DNA from: Salinisphaera orenii subsp. orenii MK-B5 | GTDB lineage: Bacteria; Pseudomonadota; Gammaproteobacteria; Nevskiales; Salinisphaeraceae | Direction: 5' to 3' | DNA length: 64,000 bases | NCBI RefSeq assembly: GCF_003788635.1 | Contig: NZ_AYKH01000016.1 | Coordinates: 1 to 64,000, forward strand | Part shown: positions 36,259 through 45,287 of the stretch, piece after piece | Numbering within the stretch: position 1 is the stretch's first letter | How the letters are laid out: each line of letters starts with the position of its first letter | Notes under the pieces: model-generated | What the model was told of the DNA's origin: nothing | Seen by the model: the letters and a program-made list of their open reading frames with translations, nothing else | The model's database searches: none | Translations under genes and position numbers: made by a program

Positions 36259-36989
36259 CTGCGAACGCCCTCCGGGCGTGTCCACGGGGCGGGCTCGCCC
36301 CGCATCGACTATAGCCCCAGCCCGGGCGGATTGCGAGAGGCCGTCGAGGCCCGTGCGCGGTCGCTGTCGGCGGCGTTGTCCCCCGACATGCAAATCCCGT
36401 TTTGCCAAGTTGATGACGTCAACGGCTCCCGGCGTGTCGGCCGCAGCCATCGGCCTTTAATCAATTGAAAATAAGTAACAAAAGTGTGACAACCTCTGTT
36501 TCCAGGTGCGTTGAAAACAGCTGGTGATTCGGCGGTTTCGCTGCCAGGTCAATGATCGCAGCGGGTGTGGGCGATGTCGGCCCACGCCGGCCGTTGCCCT
36601 GCTATCGGGGCCGCGACCCGGGATCGCGCGGTGCCGCGGCCGGCCGCGAGAAGCGGCAGGCTAGGCCATGCGCGTCGGCGCGCGAGGCCGCTCGGGCGAC
36701 GCGTCGGGTGTGTCTGCCCGCGCCACCGCGGCGGGCCGCTGTCGGGGCGATCGGTCCTGCGGGGCGCGAGTGCCGACCGGTTGTGGCGCGGCGCGCGCTG
36801 TCCCGGGCGGGCCCCGCGAGCCTCGGCCGCGGGCGCCTCGACGTGCTCGCTCGTACCGGCCCGGGGTGGAGATGACGTCATGCCCGGACCTATCGCGAAC
36901 GGCCGCGAGCCCGCGGCTTGGAGGCGGGATTTCGCCGTCCGCATCGGCGGATCGACCCCACGTTTCCGGTTGCCGGGCGAGACCCGGCG
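36259..36989. other. 731-bp ORF-poor region upstream of the entericidin gene
   Basis: No credible gene. An AT-rich patch at about 36455-36500 holds a possible leftward promoter (TTGTCA, 17 nt, TTCAAT on the minus strand), distant from the entericidin start by about 200 bp. GTTGATGACGTCAAC (36409-36423) contains the palindrome TGACGTCA. The rest (36540-36990) is GC-rich with no codon structure. Confidence 0.45.
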
Positions 36990-37475
36990 TCAGCGCGGCG
37001 GCAGCACGCGGTCGTGCATCACCCGGCGCAGCACGAAGCTGGAATGCACGCCCGAGACACCTTCGATGCGCGTGATGTGCTGCAGCAGCAGCCGCTGGTA
37101 GTCGTCCATGTCCACCGCGGCGATGCGCAGCTGATAGTCGGCCTCCTGGCCGGTGATGAGCAGGCATTCCTGAACCTCCGGCAGCTCCGCGACCCGGGCC
37201 TCGAAGTTGGCGAAGCGTTCGGGCGTGTGCTTGTCCATGGAGATCAGCAGCAGCGCGACCAGACCGTAGCCGAGCGCGCGCGCGTCCACCTCCGCCCGAT
37301 AGCCGGTGATCAGCCCCGCGGCCTCCAGTGCACGCACCCGTCGCAGGCAGGGCGAGGGCGACAGGTTCACGGCCTCGGCGAGCGCCTGGTTGCTGATGCG
37401 GCCGTCGGCCTGCAGCACCTCGAGGATGCGGCGGTCGAAACGGTCCAGGCCGGCGGTGTTGCGCTGATTTGACAT
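36990..37475 (-). CDS. Lrp/AsnC family transcriptional regulator
   Basis: This 161-residue regulator starts at 37475 (MSNQRNTAGLDRFD). An HTH covers about 12-55 (LDRFDRRILEVLQADGRIS, NLSPSPCLRRVRALE) and the RAM effector domain about 70-150 (ECLLITGQEADYQLRIAA). Family members sense amino acids and often control the adjacent divergent gene, here leuA. Leucine control is therefore an inference. Confidence 0.92.
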   Translation of the reverse strand: MSNQRNTAGLDRFDRRILEVLQADGRISNQALAEAVNLSPSPCLRRVRALEAAGLITGYRAEVDARALGYGLVALLLISMDKHTPERFANFEARVAELPEVQECLLITGQEADYQLRIAAVDMDDYQRLLLQHITRIEGVSGVHSSFVLRRVMHDRVLPPR

Positions 37476-37520
37476 GAGTTGGCAATAATTTTTATTCAGC
37501 AGGATATTATCAGCATGATA
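37469..37520. promoter_or_regulatory. AT-rich divergent promoter region between the Lrp gene and leuA
   Basis: A 45-bp AT-rich block stands out in GC-rich DNA. On the plus strand TTGGCA (37479-37484) and GATATT (37503-37508) are spaced 18 bp apart and could form the leuA promoter; TTGACA at 37469-37474 is another -35 candidate. GATATTATCAGC and AATAATTTTTATT resemble loose Lrp-binding DNA. The leader to leuA is then about 120 nt, with no clear leucine-codon peptide. Confidence 0.4.
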
Positions 37521-37645
37521 TTGCGTGCCGATGCATTCCATGCGTCGACTTGGCAATCCGGTGCCGCCGCAGGCGGGTTAGACTATGTCCAGCCGGATCC
37601 CGACTAGTCGCGACCCGGCGTTCGACCGACAGCAAGGACGCAGAC

Positions 37646-39340
37646 ATGAGCCGTTTCGACCATCGCAAGTATCGCCCCGCCCCGCGGGTGACCGGTTTCG
37701 ACCGCACCTGGCCCGAGCGCGACCTGACGCAGGCGCCGATCTGGGTCAGCGAGGACCTTCGCGACGGCAACCAGGCCCTGCTCGAGCCGATGAGCGTGGA
37801 CCAGAAGAAGCGCCTGTGGCAGCTGCTGGTCGATGTCGGCATCAAGGAGATCATGGTCGGCTTTCCCTCGGCCAGTCAGCCGGATTACGACTTCGTGCGC
37901 TGGCTGATCGACGGCAATCGGATTCCGGCGGACGTGACCATCGCCGCACTCACCCAGTCGCGGGATCACCTCATCGACCGCACCTTCGAATCGCTGGAGG
38001 GCGTCGACAAGGCCATCATCCATCTCTACAACTCGACCTCCACCGTCCAGCGCGAGCGCGTGTTCGAGATGGACGAGGACGGCATCATCGACATCGCCGT
38101 CGAGGGCGCCAGGCGGGTCAAGGCCAACGCCGAGGCCCGCCCGGGCGTGCACTGGCGGCTGGAATATTCACCGGAGAGTTTCTCCACCACCGAGCCCGAG
38201 TTCGCGGTGCGCATCTGCGAGGCGGTGATGGACGTCTGGCAGCCCACGCCCGACGACCGGATCATCTTCAACCTGCCGAACACGGTCGAGATGGCCGGCC
38301 CGCACCATCACGCCGACCAGATCGAGTATTTCTGCCAGAACGTCAAGAACCGCGAGTCCGTGATCGTGTCCGTGCACACGCACAACGACCGCGGCGGCGC
38401 GGTGGCCGCGGCCGAGCTGGCGATGCTGGCCGGCGCCGAGCGCGTGGAAGGCACGCTGCTGGGCAACGGCGAGCGCACCGGCAACATGGATATCGTGATC
38501 CTGGCGATGAATCTCTACGGCCAGGGCATCGATCCGGAGCTGGATCTGTCCAACCCGGATGAGATCATCCGCGTGGTGCACGAGTGCACCGGCATTCCGC
38601 TGCATCCGCGCCATCCCTGGGTGGGCGAGCTGGTCTATACCGCGTTTTCCGGCAGCCACCAGGATGCGATCCGCAAGTCGCTGCGCAAGCAGGGCGAGGA
38701 CGAGCCCTGGCAGGTGGCCTACCTGCCGATCGACCCGCGCGACATCGGCCGCGACTATCAGGCCGTCATCCGCGTGAACAGCCAGTCCGGCAAGGGCGGC
38801 ATGGCGTTCCTGCTGGAGCGCGACTACGGCATCAACCTGCCGCGCTGGATGATGCTCGCACTCGCCCCCCACGTGCAGGCCGAGAGCGAGAAGATCGCCG
38901 GCGAACTGGCCAGTTCGCAGATCCGCGATCTGCTGTTCAGCCACTTCTCGCGGCGGGCGCCGATCGCGCTGGTGGACTACGGCCTCAGCCGCGCGGGCGA
39001 TACGCAGTCGATGGTGGTCACCCTCGAGCAGGACGGCGAGCAGTTCACGCTGGAGGGCCGCGGCAACGGGCCGCTGTCGGCGTTCGTCAACGCCTGGAAC
39101 GCGCATGCGAACGACGACATCGCCGTGGCCGATTACGCCGAGCATGCGCTGTCGACCGGCTCCGACGCCGACGCCATCGCCTTCGTGCAGCTCAAGTGCG
39201 GCACGGTGCGGGTACCCGCGGTGGCCGAGGACAGCGATACGGTCAGTGCCTCGCTGCAGGCGATCATCAGCGCGATCAACCTCACCCGGGAGCGCGACGA
39301 GACCGGCCAGCGGGGCGGGCTGACCGCGCTCGCCAGCTGA
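37646..39340 (+). CDS. leuA: 2-isopropylmalate synthase
   Basis: This 564-residue cytosolic enzyme condenses acetyl-CoA with 2-oxoisovalerate, the first step of leucine synthesis. The start MSRFDHRKYRPAPRV and the long N-terminal part before DLRDGNQALLEPMS mark the LeuA type 2 group. The metal motif HTHNDRGGA, the GERTGNMD loop and the C-terminal leucine-binding domain (about 440-560) are present, so feedback control is expected. The ATG at 37646 has AAGGACGCAGAC upstream. It is divergent from an Lrp gene and ends at a strong hairpin. Confidence 0.95.
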   Translation: MSRFDHRKYRPAPRVTGFDRTWPERDLTQAPIWVSEDLRDGNQALLEPMSVDQKKRLWQLLVDVGIKEIMVGFPSASQPDYDFVRWLIDGNRIPADVTIAALTQSRDHLIDRTFESLEGVDKAIIHLYNSTSTVQRERVFEMDEDGIIDIAVEGARRVKANAEARPGVHWRLEYSPESFSTTEPEFAVRICEAVMDVWQPTPDDRIIFNLPNTVEMAGPHHHADQIEYFCQNVKNRESVIVSVHTHNDRGGAVAAAELAMLAGAERVEGTLLGNGERTGNMDIVILAMNLYGQGIDPELDLSNPDEIIRVVHECTGIPLHPRHPWVGELVYTAFSGSHQDAIRKSLRKQGEDEPWQVAYLPIDPRDIGRDYQAVIRVNSQSGKGGMAFLLERDYGINLPRWMMLALAPHVQAESEKIAGELASSQIRDLLFSHFSRRAPIALVDYGLSRAGDTQSMVVTLEQDGEQFTLEGRGNGPLSAFVNAWNAHANDDIAVADYAEHALSTGSDADAIAFVQLKCGTVRVPAVAEDSDTVSASLQAIISAINLTRERDETGQRGGLTALAS

Positions 39341-39352
39341 TCGCCCGCGCAC

Positions 39353-39383
39353 GGGCGCCGGCCTCGCTCCGGCGCCCGCTTTT
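39353..39383 (+). terminator. Terminator after leuA
   Basis: GGGCGCCGG (39353-39361) pairs perfectly with CCGGCGCCC (39369-39377) around a 7-nt loop and is followed by GCTTTTC. The short T run makes it a good intrinsic terminator. It also precedes the next gene by 25 nt. Confidence 0.85.
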
Positions 39384-39407
39384 CAGATGCGCGGGAGGCG
39401 CGTTTCC

Positions 39408-40175
39408 ATGGCCGAATTCATCCGTTTTGACGTAGACGCCGACGGCATCGCCCACGTAGTGCTCGATCGGCCCGACGTGCTCAACGCCATGCACGCGCCG
39501 ATGCGCGAGGCGCTCATCGATTGCATGGCCACCCTCGACGCGCGCCCCGACGTGCGCGCGGCGGTGCTCACCGGCGCCGGCGAGCGTGCGTTCTGCGCCG
39601 GGCAGGATCTAGACGAAGCCGTGGCCTTCGACGGCGACGACGCGGTCGCGGCCTGGGCGCGGCACCAGGGTGCGCTGCTGCGTGCCGTGCGCGCGCTCGA
39701 CAAGCCGCTGGTCGCCGGCTTCAACGGCGTGGCTACCGGCGTGGGCTTTCAGCTCGGCCTGCTCGCCGATCTGCGCATCGGCTATCCCGAATTGCGGCTG
39801 GGCCAGCCGGAGGTCCGGGTGGGGCTGGCCAGCATCTACGGTTCCTGGCTGATGTCCCTGCATCTGGGGCTGGCCGCGAACGTGGAGCTGTCGATGACCG
39901 GCGACCTGATCGACGGCGAGCGTGCGCAGGCGCTGGGGCTGGTCAACGAGCTCGTGCCGCAGGGCGGCGTTCGCGATCGCGCCGGGGCGACCGCACGACG
40001 TCTCGCGGCGCAACCCGCCGCCGCGCTCGCCGCGACCAAGCGCCGTTTTCGCGAACAGACCCAGGCCGGCTTCGATGCCACCTGCGAGGCGGCGGTAGCC
40101 GCCCAGGTCGCGGCCTACGCGAGCGGCGAACCCCAGCGGCGGATGTCCGCCTTCATCGCCCGTCGCCAGGCCTGA
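39408..40175 (+). CDS. Enoyl-CoA hydratase/isomerase family protein
   Basis: This 255-residue crotonase-fold enzyme has the CoA and oxyanion motifs RPDVLNAMHAPM, GERAFCAGQDLDE (about 62-74) and the second oxyanion loop FNGVATGVGFQLGLLADLRI (about 105-124). The first catalytic Glu of classical hydratases (usually in the segment after LADLRI) appears as PEVRVGLAS, so exact reaction is uncertain. The ATG follows GGGAGGCG. It is a single gene after the leuA terminator, possibly in fatty-acid or aromatic breakdown. Confidence 0.88.
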   Translation: MAEFIRFDVDADGIAHVVLDRPDVLNAMHAPMREALIDCMATLDARPDVRAAVLTGAGERAFCAGQDLDEAVAFDGDDAVAAWARHQGALLRAVRALDKPLVAGFNGVATGVGFQLGLLADLRIGYPELRLGQPEVRVGLASIYGSWLMSLHLGLAANVELSMTGDLIDGERAQALGLVNELVPQGGVRDRAGATARRLAAQPAAALAATKRRFREQTQAGFDATCEAAVAAQVAAYASGEPQRRMSAFIARRQA

Positions 40176-40390
40176 CGCAGCCGCCCGGGCGGGTGTCGCC
40201 CGTGATCGCGCGTTGGCGCATCCCGATCCGGACCGTTGCGGCGGTCGGGCTCGGGTCACCACCACGAGACCCGGTCGCGGCCACGGCGCTGGCCGCCAGT
40301 CATCCCTCGGGGTCGGGCGCGCGGTCGCGCTTGATCCGGACGTGCGGTGCCGCGGCCTGTGTCGCCGGTGTACCCGGTCGCTGGCTCGAC

Positions 40391-41590
40391 TCAGCGCCGG
40401 AGGTTGGTGGCCGACACCGGCGCGGCGTCGTTGCCCCAGCTGCCGCGGATGTAGCTGATCACGGCGGCGAGCTCGCGTTCCGATAGCTGGTGGAACGGCG
40501 GCATGCCGTAGGGGCGGGGATTGCCCGCGGTCGCCGGTGGAAAGCCGCCGCGCCGGATCATGTTGGCGACGTTGACCGGGTTGTCCATGGTCACCGCGCG
40601 GTTGCCGGCCAGGGACGGGGCGCCGTCGCCGCCTTCGCCCTCGTCGCCGTGACAGTCGGCGCATGCGTTCGCATAGATGCGCCCGCCCTCGCGCATGGCC
40701 GCTTCGCGCCCGCGCTCGGACAGCCCGATCAGGCGCTCGGGCGAGGCCACCGTCCGTGCCGGGATCGATTTCAGATAAGTGGCCATGGCCTGGGCGTCCT
40801 CGGAGCTCAGGTACTGCAGACTGTCGAATACGACATCGGCCATCGGGCCCATCGTCGCGGCGTGCTCGGTTCGGCCGCTGCGCAGCAAGGCCGCCGCCTC
40901 GGCCACGGGCCAGTCCTGCAGCCCGGCCTGGGCCGGATCGGCCAGCGGCGGCGCGTACCAGCCGTGGATCATCGCGCCGGGGGCGTCGGCCTCCGTGTCG
41001 GTCGCACCGAAGGTGCCGCGGGCGCGGTGGCAGCCGTCGCAGTGGCCCAGGCCCTCGACGAGATAGCGCCCGCGCGCCCGCACGGGATCGGCGTCCGCCG
41101 TGTCCGCGGGCGTGCCCGGCTCGAAGTACAGCGCCTGCCAGAGATTGACCAGCGGCCGGTAGCCGTAGGGCCAGTCCAGATCGTGCGGCGCGGTCTCGTG
41201 CGCCACGGCCGGCACGGTCTCGAGATAGGCGTGGATCGCGTCGATGTCGTCGCGTTCGACCCGGGTGTAGCTGGGGTACGGGCAGGCCGGATACAGCGGC
41301 GAGCCGTCGGCGCGTTCGCCGTCGTGCATGGCCGCCCAGAGGTCGTCGGCGCCCCAGTCGCCGATGCCGGTGGCCGCATCCGGCGTGATGTTGGGCGTGA
41401 TGAAGGTGCCGTAGGGGCTGTCCAGGCGCAGGCCGCCGGCGAAGGGTTCGCCGCCGGGCGCCGTGTGACAGCCCGCGCAGTTGCCGATGCGGGCGAGATA
41501 CTCGCCGCGTTCGGCATCGGCGCTGTCAGTGGCGCCGACGGCCGGGGCCGCGGTCAGAAGGAGCAGCAGTATCGGAAGCAGGCGATGCAT
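40391..41590 (-). CDS. Periplasmic triheme cytochrome c
   Basis: This 399-residue exported protein has a signal peptide (cleaved near VGA) and three haem sites, CAGCH (about 39), CDGCH (about 184) and CADCH (about 312). Fe-ligand methionines are seen in motifs such as YGMPPFHQL. The layout fits the cytochrome subunit of membrane-bound alcohol, aldehyde or sugar-acid dehydrogenases, which pass electrons to the respiratory chain. No dehydrogenase gene is next to it. It begins 3 nt after the stop of the diheme gene, so they form an operon. Confidence 0.88.
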   Translation of the reverse strand: MHRLLPILLLLLTAAPAVGATDSADAERGEYLARIGNCAGCHTAPGGEPFAGGLRLDSPYGTFITPNITPDAATGIGDWGADDLWAAMHDGERADGSPLYPACPYPSYTRVERDDIDAIHAYLETVPAVAHETAPHDLDWPYGYRPLVNLWQALYFEPGTPADTADADPVRARGRYLVEGLGHCDGCHRARGTFGATDTEADAPGAMIHGWYAPPLADPAQAGLQDWPVAEAAALLRSGRTEHAATMGPMADVVFDSLQYLSSEDAQAMATYLKSIPARTVASPERLIGLSERGREAAMREGGRIYANACADCHGDEGEGGDGAPSLAGNRAVTMDNPVNVANMIRRGGFPPATAGNPRPYGMPPFHQLSERELAAVISYIRGSWGNDAAPVSATNLRR

Positions 41591-41593
41591 GGG

Positions 41594-42298
41594 TCAGGCG
41601 TTGTCGTCGGGCGCCGGAACGCTGCCGCAGTCCATCGGCGGCTCGGCGATCGGGGTGTCGGCGGGTTCGGTGTTGTCGGGCACCGGCCGCGCGGCCAGCC
41701 AGGCGGCCACGGCCTCGACGTCGCGGCCGTCGAGCCGCGCGGTGATTTCGGCCATGCAGTCCGGCGCCGCGGCGTGCCGGGTACCGACCTGCCAGGCGCC
41801 CAGCTGGGCCATGATGTACTGACGCGGCAGGCCGACCAGGCCGGGCGTGTTCGGCTGCACACCGGTCAGGCGCTCGCCGTGGCAGCTCGCACAGGCGGGC
41901 ACCTCGGCCTGCGGGTCGCCCTCGCGCACGAGCTGTTCGCCGCGTTCGGCCAGGGCTCGGCCGGGGCGCTCGGCGGCGGCGGGATAGGGCGGATGCCGCT
42001 CGGCGAAATGGCGTGCGATCTCGTAGAGATAGTCGCGCGACAGATGCGACACCATGTGATTCATGGTCGCGTTGCGCCGCCGCAGCGTCTGATAGTTGAC
42101 CAGCTGGTTGTAGAGATAACCCGCCGGCTTGCCGTGGATGCGCGGCACGTAGCCGTCCTCGAGCCGGATGCCCTCCTCGGCGTGGCAGGCGGTGCAGGCC
42201 GCGACGCGGTCGCCCATGCCGTCGTCCGCCGCAATACCTTCGGCCGGCAAGCACAGCAGATAGAGCAGGCAGGACACGATCGTGGCGAGCCGGTGCAT
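41594..42298 (-). CDS. Periplasmic diheme cytochrome c
   Basis: This 234-residue protein has a signal peptide (MHRLATIVSCLLYLLCLPAEG) and two haem sites, CTACH near 36 and CASCH near 136, with IPRIHGKPAGYLYNQL-like motifs (VPRIHGKPAGYLYNQLVNYQ) of the cytochrome c553/c4 group. It probably shuttles electrons with the triheme protein 3 nt downstream. The ATG at 42298 follows GGAGATCG. A longer in-frame start (42355) lacks a signal sequence and is not used. Confidence 0.88.
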   Translation of the reverse strand: MHRLATIVSCLLYLLCLPAEGIAADDGMGDRVAACTACHAEEGIRLEDGYVPRIHGKPAGYLYNQLVNYQTLRRRNATMNHMVSHLSRDYLYEIARHFAERHPPYPAAAERPGRALAERGEQLVREGDPQAEVPACASCHGERLTGVQPNTPGLVGLPRQYIMAQLGAWQVGTRHAAAPDCMAEITARLDGRDVEAVAAWLAARPVPDNTEPADTPIAEPPMDCGSVPAPDDNA

Positions 42299-42535
42299 GG
42301 GTTCGATCTCCGAGTGGCGGCGGGGCGACGCGACGAGCGCCCGTGAGCGGGGCAAGGATACGGTTTTTCGCCCCGAGCTTCAGCCCCGCGGGAGCACCGC
42401 TGGGCCGGGCCGGCTACGCAGGGCTACGGATGGCGACCCGGCTCGGGTGCACGCTAATCTATGGCGCTGTGCATTGATGCCGGCGGATGCGCGACGGGGC
42501 GCGATGGGATCCGGCCGGGGAAAGGGGAGCCTTGC

Positions 42536-43645
42536 ATGGCTGAAGAGTCGAAGCCGGTCGACCGGGCACCGGACAATTACGTGATGCGACTGTTCGAGCG
42601 GCCGATCCAGGTGCGGTCGTTCATCATGACCGCGATCCTGGCGCTGCTGGTGCTCTATACGCTGTACTTCGCGCGGTTCGTGTTCATTCCGGTAGTGCTC
42701 GCGCTGATCTTCAATCTGCTGCTCGGGCCGCTGGTCACCAGGCTGCAGCGCTGGTACGTGCCGCGCTGGATCAGTGCGCTGCTGATTCTCGGCAGTTTCG
42801 GCTCGTTGGTCATCTACGGCGCCTACGCTCTCATGGGGCCGGCGCAGTACTGGATCAACCATGCCCCCCAGGCATTCACCTCCTTCAGCCAGCAGACGTC
42901 CGAACTGCAGCAGCAGATTCAGGACATGAACGAGAGCACCGAGGAGATCAAGGAAGCCGCCTCCGAGCTGATAGGCGAGGCGTCGCGCCGGACCATCACG
43001 ATCAACGATCAGGGCATTCGCGATCAGATCGTGGCCAATCTGCAGTGGACGAGCGGCATCCTGTTCATGACCGTGATCATGCTCTATTTCATGCTCTGCG
43101 GCCGCGGCTTCCTGCTTCGACGACTGCTCATCCTCACCCGTACCGGCCGCAGCCGGCGCAACGCCGTGCGCATCGTGCGCCATCTGCAGAGCGACATCAG
43201 CCGTTATCTGCTCACAGTGACCGTGATCAACACCGTGCTCGGCGCCGCGGCCGCCGGCGTGCTCTGGGTGATCGGTCTGCCGGACCCGATACTCTGGGGC
43301 GTGCTGGTCGGGGTTTTCAATTTCGCGCCCTACGCCGGGGCGGCGATCTCGCTGGCCGCCATCTCGCTGGCCTCGTTCGCGACCTTCGACACGCTGGCGC
43401 ATGTGCTCGCCGCCCCCGCCGCGGTGTTCGCGTTGAACGTGCTGGAAGGCAACTTCATCACCCCCGCGATCCACGGGCGACGCTTCGAGATGAGCGCGCT
43501 CATGGTCTTTTTGGCGCTGTTCTTCTGGGGCTGGCTCTGGGGCGTGGCCGGCATGCTCATGGCCGTGCCGCTGCTCGTGGTCATCAAGGTCACCTGCGAC
43601 CACATCGAGGAACTGCGGCCGGTGGGGCGGTTCCTCGGGAACTAG
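42536..43645 (+). CDS. AI-2E family transporter (PerM/YdiK-like)
   Basis: This 369-residue inner-membrane protein has about eight hydrophobic helices. A soluble loop rich in Gln and Glu (about 115-160) lies between helices 3 and 4, as usual in this family. The core motif region is IPDPILWGVLVGVFNFAPYAGA, then NVLEGNFITPAIHGRRFEMS, a hallmark of AI-2E permeases. Members export quorum signals or act as Na+/H+ antiporters; which one applies here is unknown. The ATG follows AAAGGGGAGCC. Confidence 0.9.
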   Translation: MAEESKPVDRAPDNYVMRLFERPIQVRSFIMTAILALLVLYTLYFARFVFIPVVLALIFNLLLGPLVTRLQRWYVPRWISALLILGSFGSLVIYGAYALMGPAQYWINHAPQAFTSFSQQTSELQQQIQDMNESTEEIKEAASELIGEASRRTITINDQGIRDQIVANLQWTSGILFMTVIMLYFMLCGRGFLLRRLLILTRTGRSRRNAVRIVRHLQSDISRYLLTVTVINTVLGAAAAGVLWVIGLPDPILWGVLVGVFNFAPYAGAAISLAAISLASFATFDTLAHVLAAPAAVFALNVLEGNFITPAIHGRRFEMSALMVFLALFFWGWLWGVAGMLMAVPLLVVIKVTCDHIEELRPVGRFLGN

Positions 43646-43876
43646 CCGGGCAGATCCCGCAAAGACGTGCCGCCGGGTCGTCGATTCGGCGCAGGCTGTC
43701 GCCGGGCCGGCCGGTGCCGGATGCGCCGCCGGGCCCGAATGGCGAGCGGCGCGGGCGCCGTGGCCGGTGGCCGACGGACCACGCCACTATCGACTTCGGA
43801 CGTGACCGACGCACCGCCGGCGACTCCGGACGGGCACGGCTGGCCTGACCTCGAGGTTCGAGCTTGGCTCGCGCGC

Positions 43877-45256
43877 CTAGCCGGCCGGCCGCAGGAACAC
43901 GAAGTAGCCCAGAAAGATGACCGCCAGCGCGTACATCAGCGGGTTGATGTCGCGGGCGCGGCCGGCGGCGGCCATGGTCAGCGGATAGACGATGAAACCC
44001 AGCGCGATGCCGGTGGCGATGGAGTAGGTCAGCGGCATCATCAGCACGGTGACGAAGGCCGGCGCGGCGGTCTCGAAGCGTTCCCAGTCGATCTGCTTGA
44101 GCGAGGCGCACATCAGCACGCCCACCACGATCAGCGCCGGCGCGGTCACCGCCGAAGTGACCACCGCCAGCAGCGGCGAGAAGAACAGCGCCAGCAGGAA
44201 CAGCACGCCCACGACGACGGCGGTGAAGCCGCTGCGGCCGCCGGCGGCGACCCCCGAGGCGGACTCGATGTAGGCGGTGGTCGAGGAGGTGCCGATCAGC
44301 CCGCTGGCAGTGGTCGCCAGGGCGTCGGCGAACAGCGCCCGGCCGGCGCGCGGCAGACGGTTGTCGCGGATCAGCCCGGCCTGTCGGGCCACGCCCATGA
44401 GCGTGCCGGCGGAGTCGAAGAAGTCCACGAACAGCATGGTCGCGATCACCACCAGCATGTTCGCCGTGAACAGTTCGTCGAGACGGGTCAGGGCCACGCC
44501 GGCCACCGGGGTCACGTCCGGCACCTGGCCGACGATGTGGTTGGGCAGCTCGATCAGGCCGGTGACGATGCCCGCAGTGGCGGTGGCGACCATGCCGAGG
44601 AAGATCGCGCTGGTCAGGCGCAGCGTCATCAGCACCAGCGTCACCGCGAGGCCGAAGATCGCCAGCAGCGTCTCCGGCGTGGTCAGCGGCGCCAGCCGCA
44701 CCAGCAGGGCGTCGTCGTCGAGCACGATGCCCGCGTTCTGCAGACCGATGAAGGCGATGAACAGGCCGATGCCGGCGGCCACCGCGTGCTTGAGTTCCGG
44801 GGCCACCGCGTCGATGATGCGCTGGCGGATGCGCGACAGCGACAGTGCCACGAAGATGAGCCCGGAGACGAAGGTGCCGGCCAGCGCCGTCTGCCAGTCG
44901 ATGCCCATACCGAGCACCACCGAGAAGGCGAAGAAGGCGTTGAGCCCCATCCCCGGGGCCTGGGCGATCGGAAAGCGCGCCAGCAGCCCCATCACCAGCG
45001 AACCGAAGGCCGCGGCCAGCGCGGTCGCGGTGAATACCGCCTCGCGCGGCATGCCCAGCGCCTCGGCCTCGGGGCCGGCGCTGGCCAGCGAGAGCACGCT
45101 GGGGTTCACGAACAGGATGTAGGCCATCGACAGGAAGGTCGTCAGCCCGGCCACCGATTCAGTGCGGAAGTTCGTGCCCAGCGTGTCGAAATCGAAATAG
45201 CGCGCGATCGCGTTCACGGCGTAATCCCTGATGCGGCCCGGCACGAAACGATACAA
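43877..45256 (-). CDS. NCS2 family purine permease (AzgA/GhxP-like)
   Basis: This 459-residue proton-linked importer for hypoxanthine, guanine or adenine has about 12-14 helices. Family marks are LTTFLSMAYILFVNPSVL (about 40), FPIAQAPGMGLNAFFAF (about 95), FVDFFDSAGTLMGVARQAGL and GTSSTTAYIESASGVAAGGR. The AzgA-type sequence is complete and of normal length. It is probably monocistronic; the next minus-strand gene ends 31 bp upstream. Confidence 0.92.
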   Translation of the reverse strand: MYRFVPGRIRDYAVNAIARYFDFDTLGTNFRTESVAGLTTFLSMAYILFVNPSVLSLASAGPEAEALGMPREAVFTATALAAAFGSLVMGLLARFPIAQAPGMGLNAFFAFSVVLGMGIDWQTALAGTFVSGLIFVALSLSRIRQRIIDAVAPELKHAVAAGIGLFIAFIGLQNAGIVLDDDALLVRLAPLTTPETLLAIFGLAVTLVLMTLRLTSAIFLGMVATATAGIVTGLIELPNHIVGQVPDVTPVAGVALTRLDELFTANMLVVIATMLFVDFFDSAGTLMGVARQAGLIRDNRLPRAGRALFADALATTASGLIGTSSTTAYIESASGVAAGGRSGFTAVVVGVLFLLALFFSPLLAVVTSAVTAPALIVVGVLMCASLKQIDWERFETAAPAFVTVLMMPLTYSIATGIALGFIVYPLTMAAAGRARDINPLMYALAVIFLGYFVFLRPAG

Positions 45257-45287
45257 GAAACGTGCCGTTCCCGGCGCCGGCGGTGGC

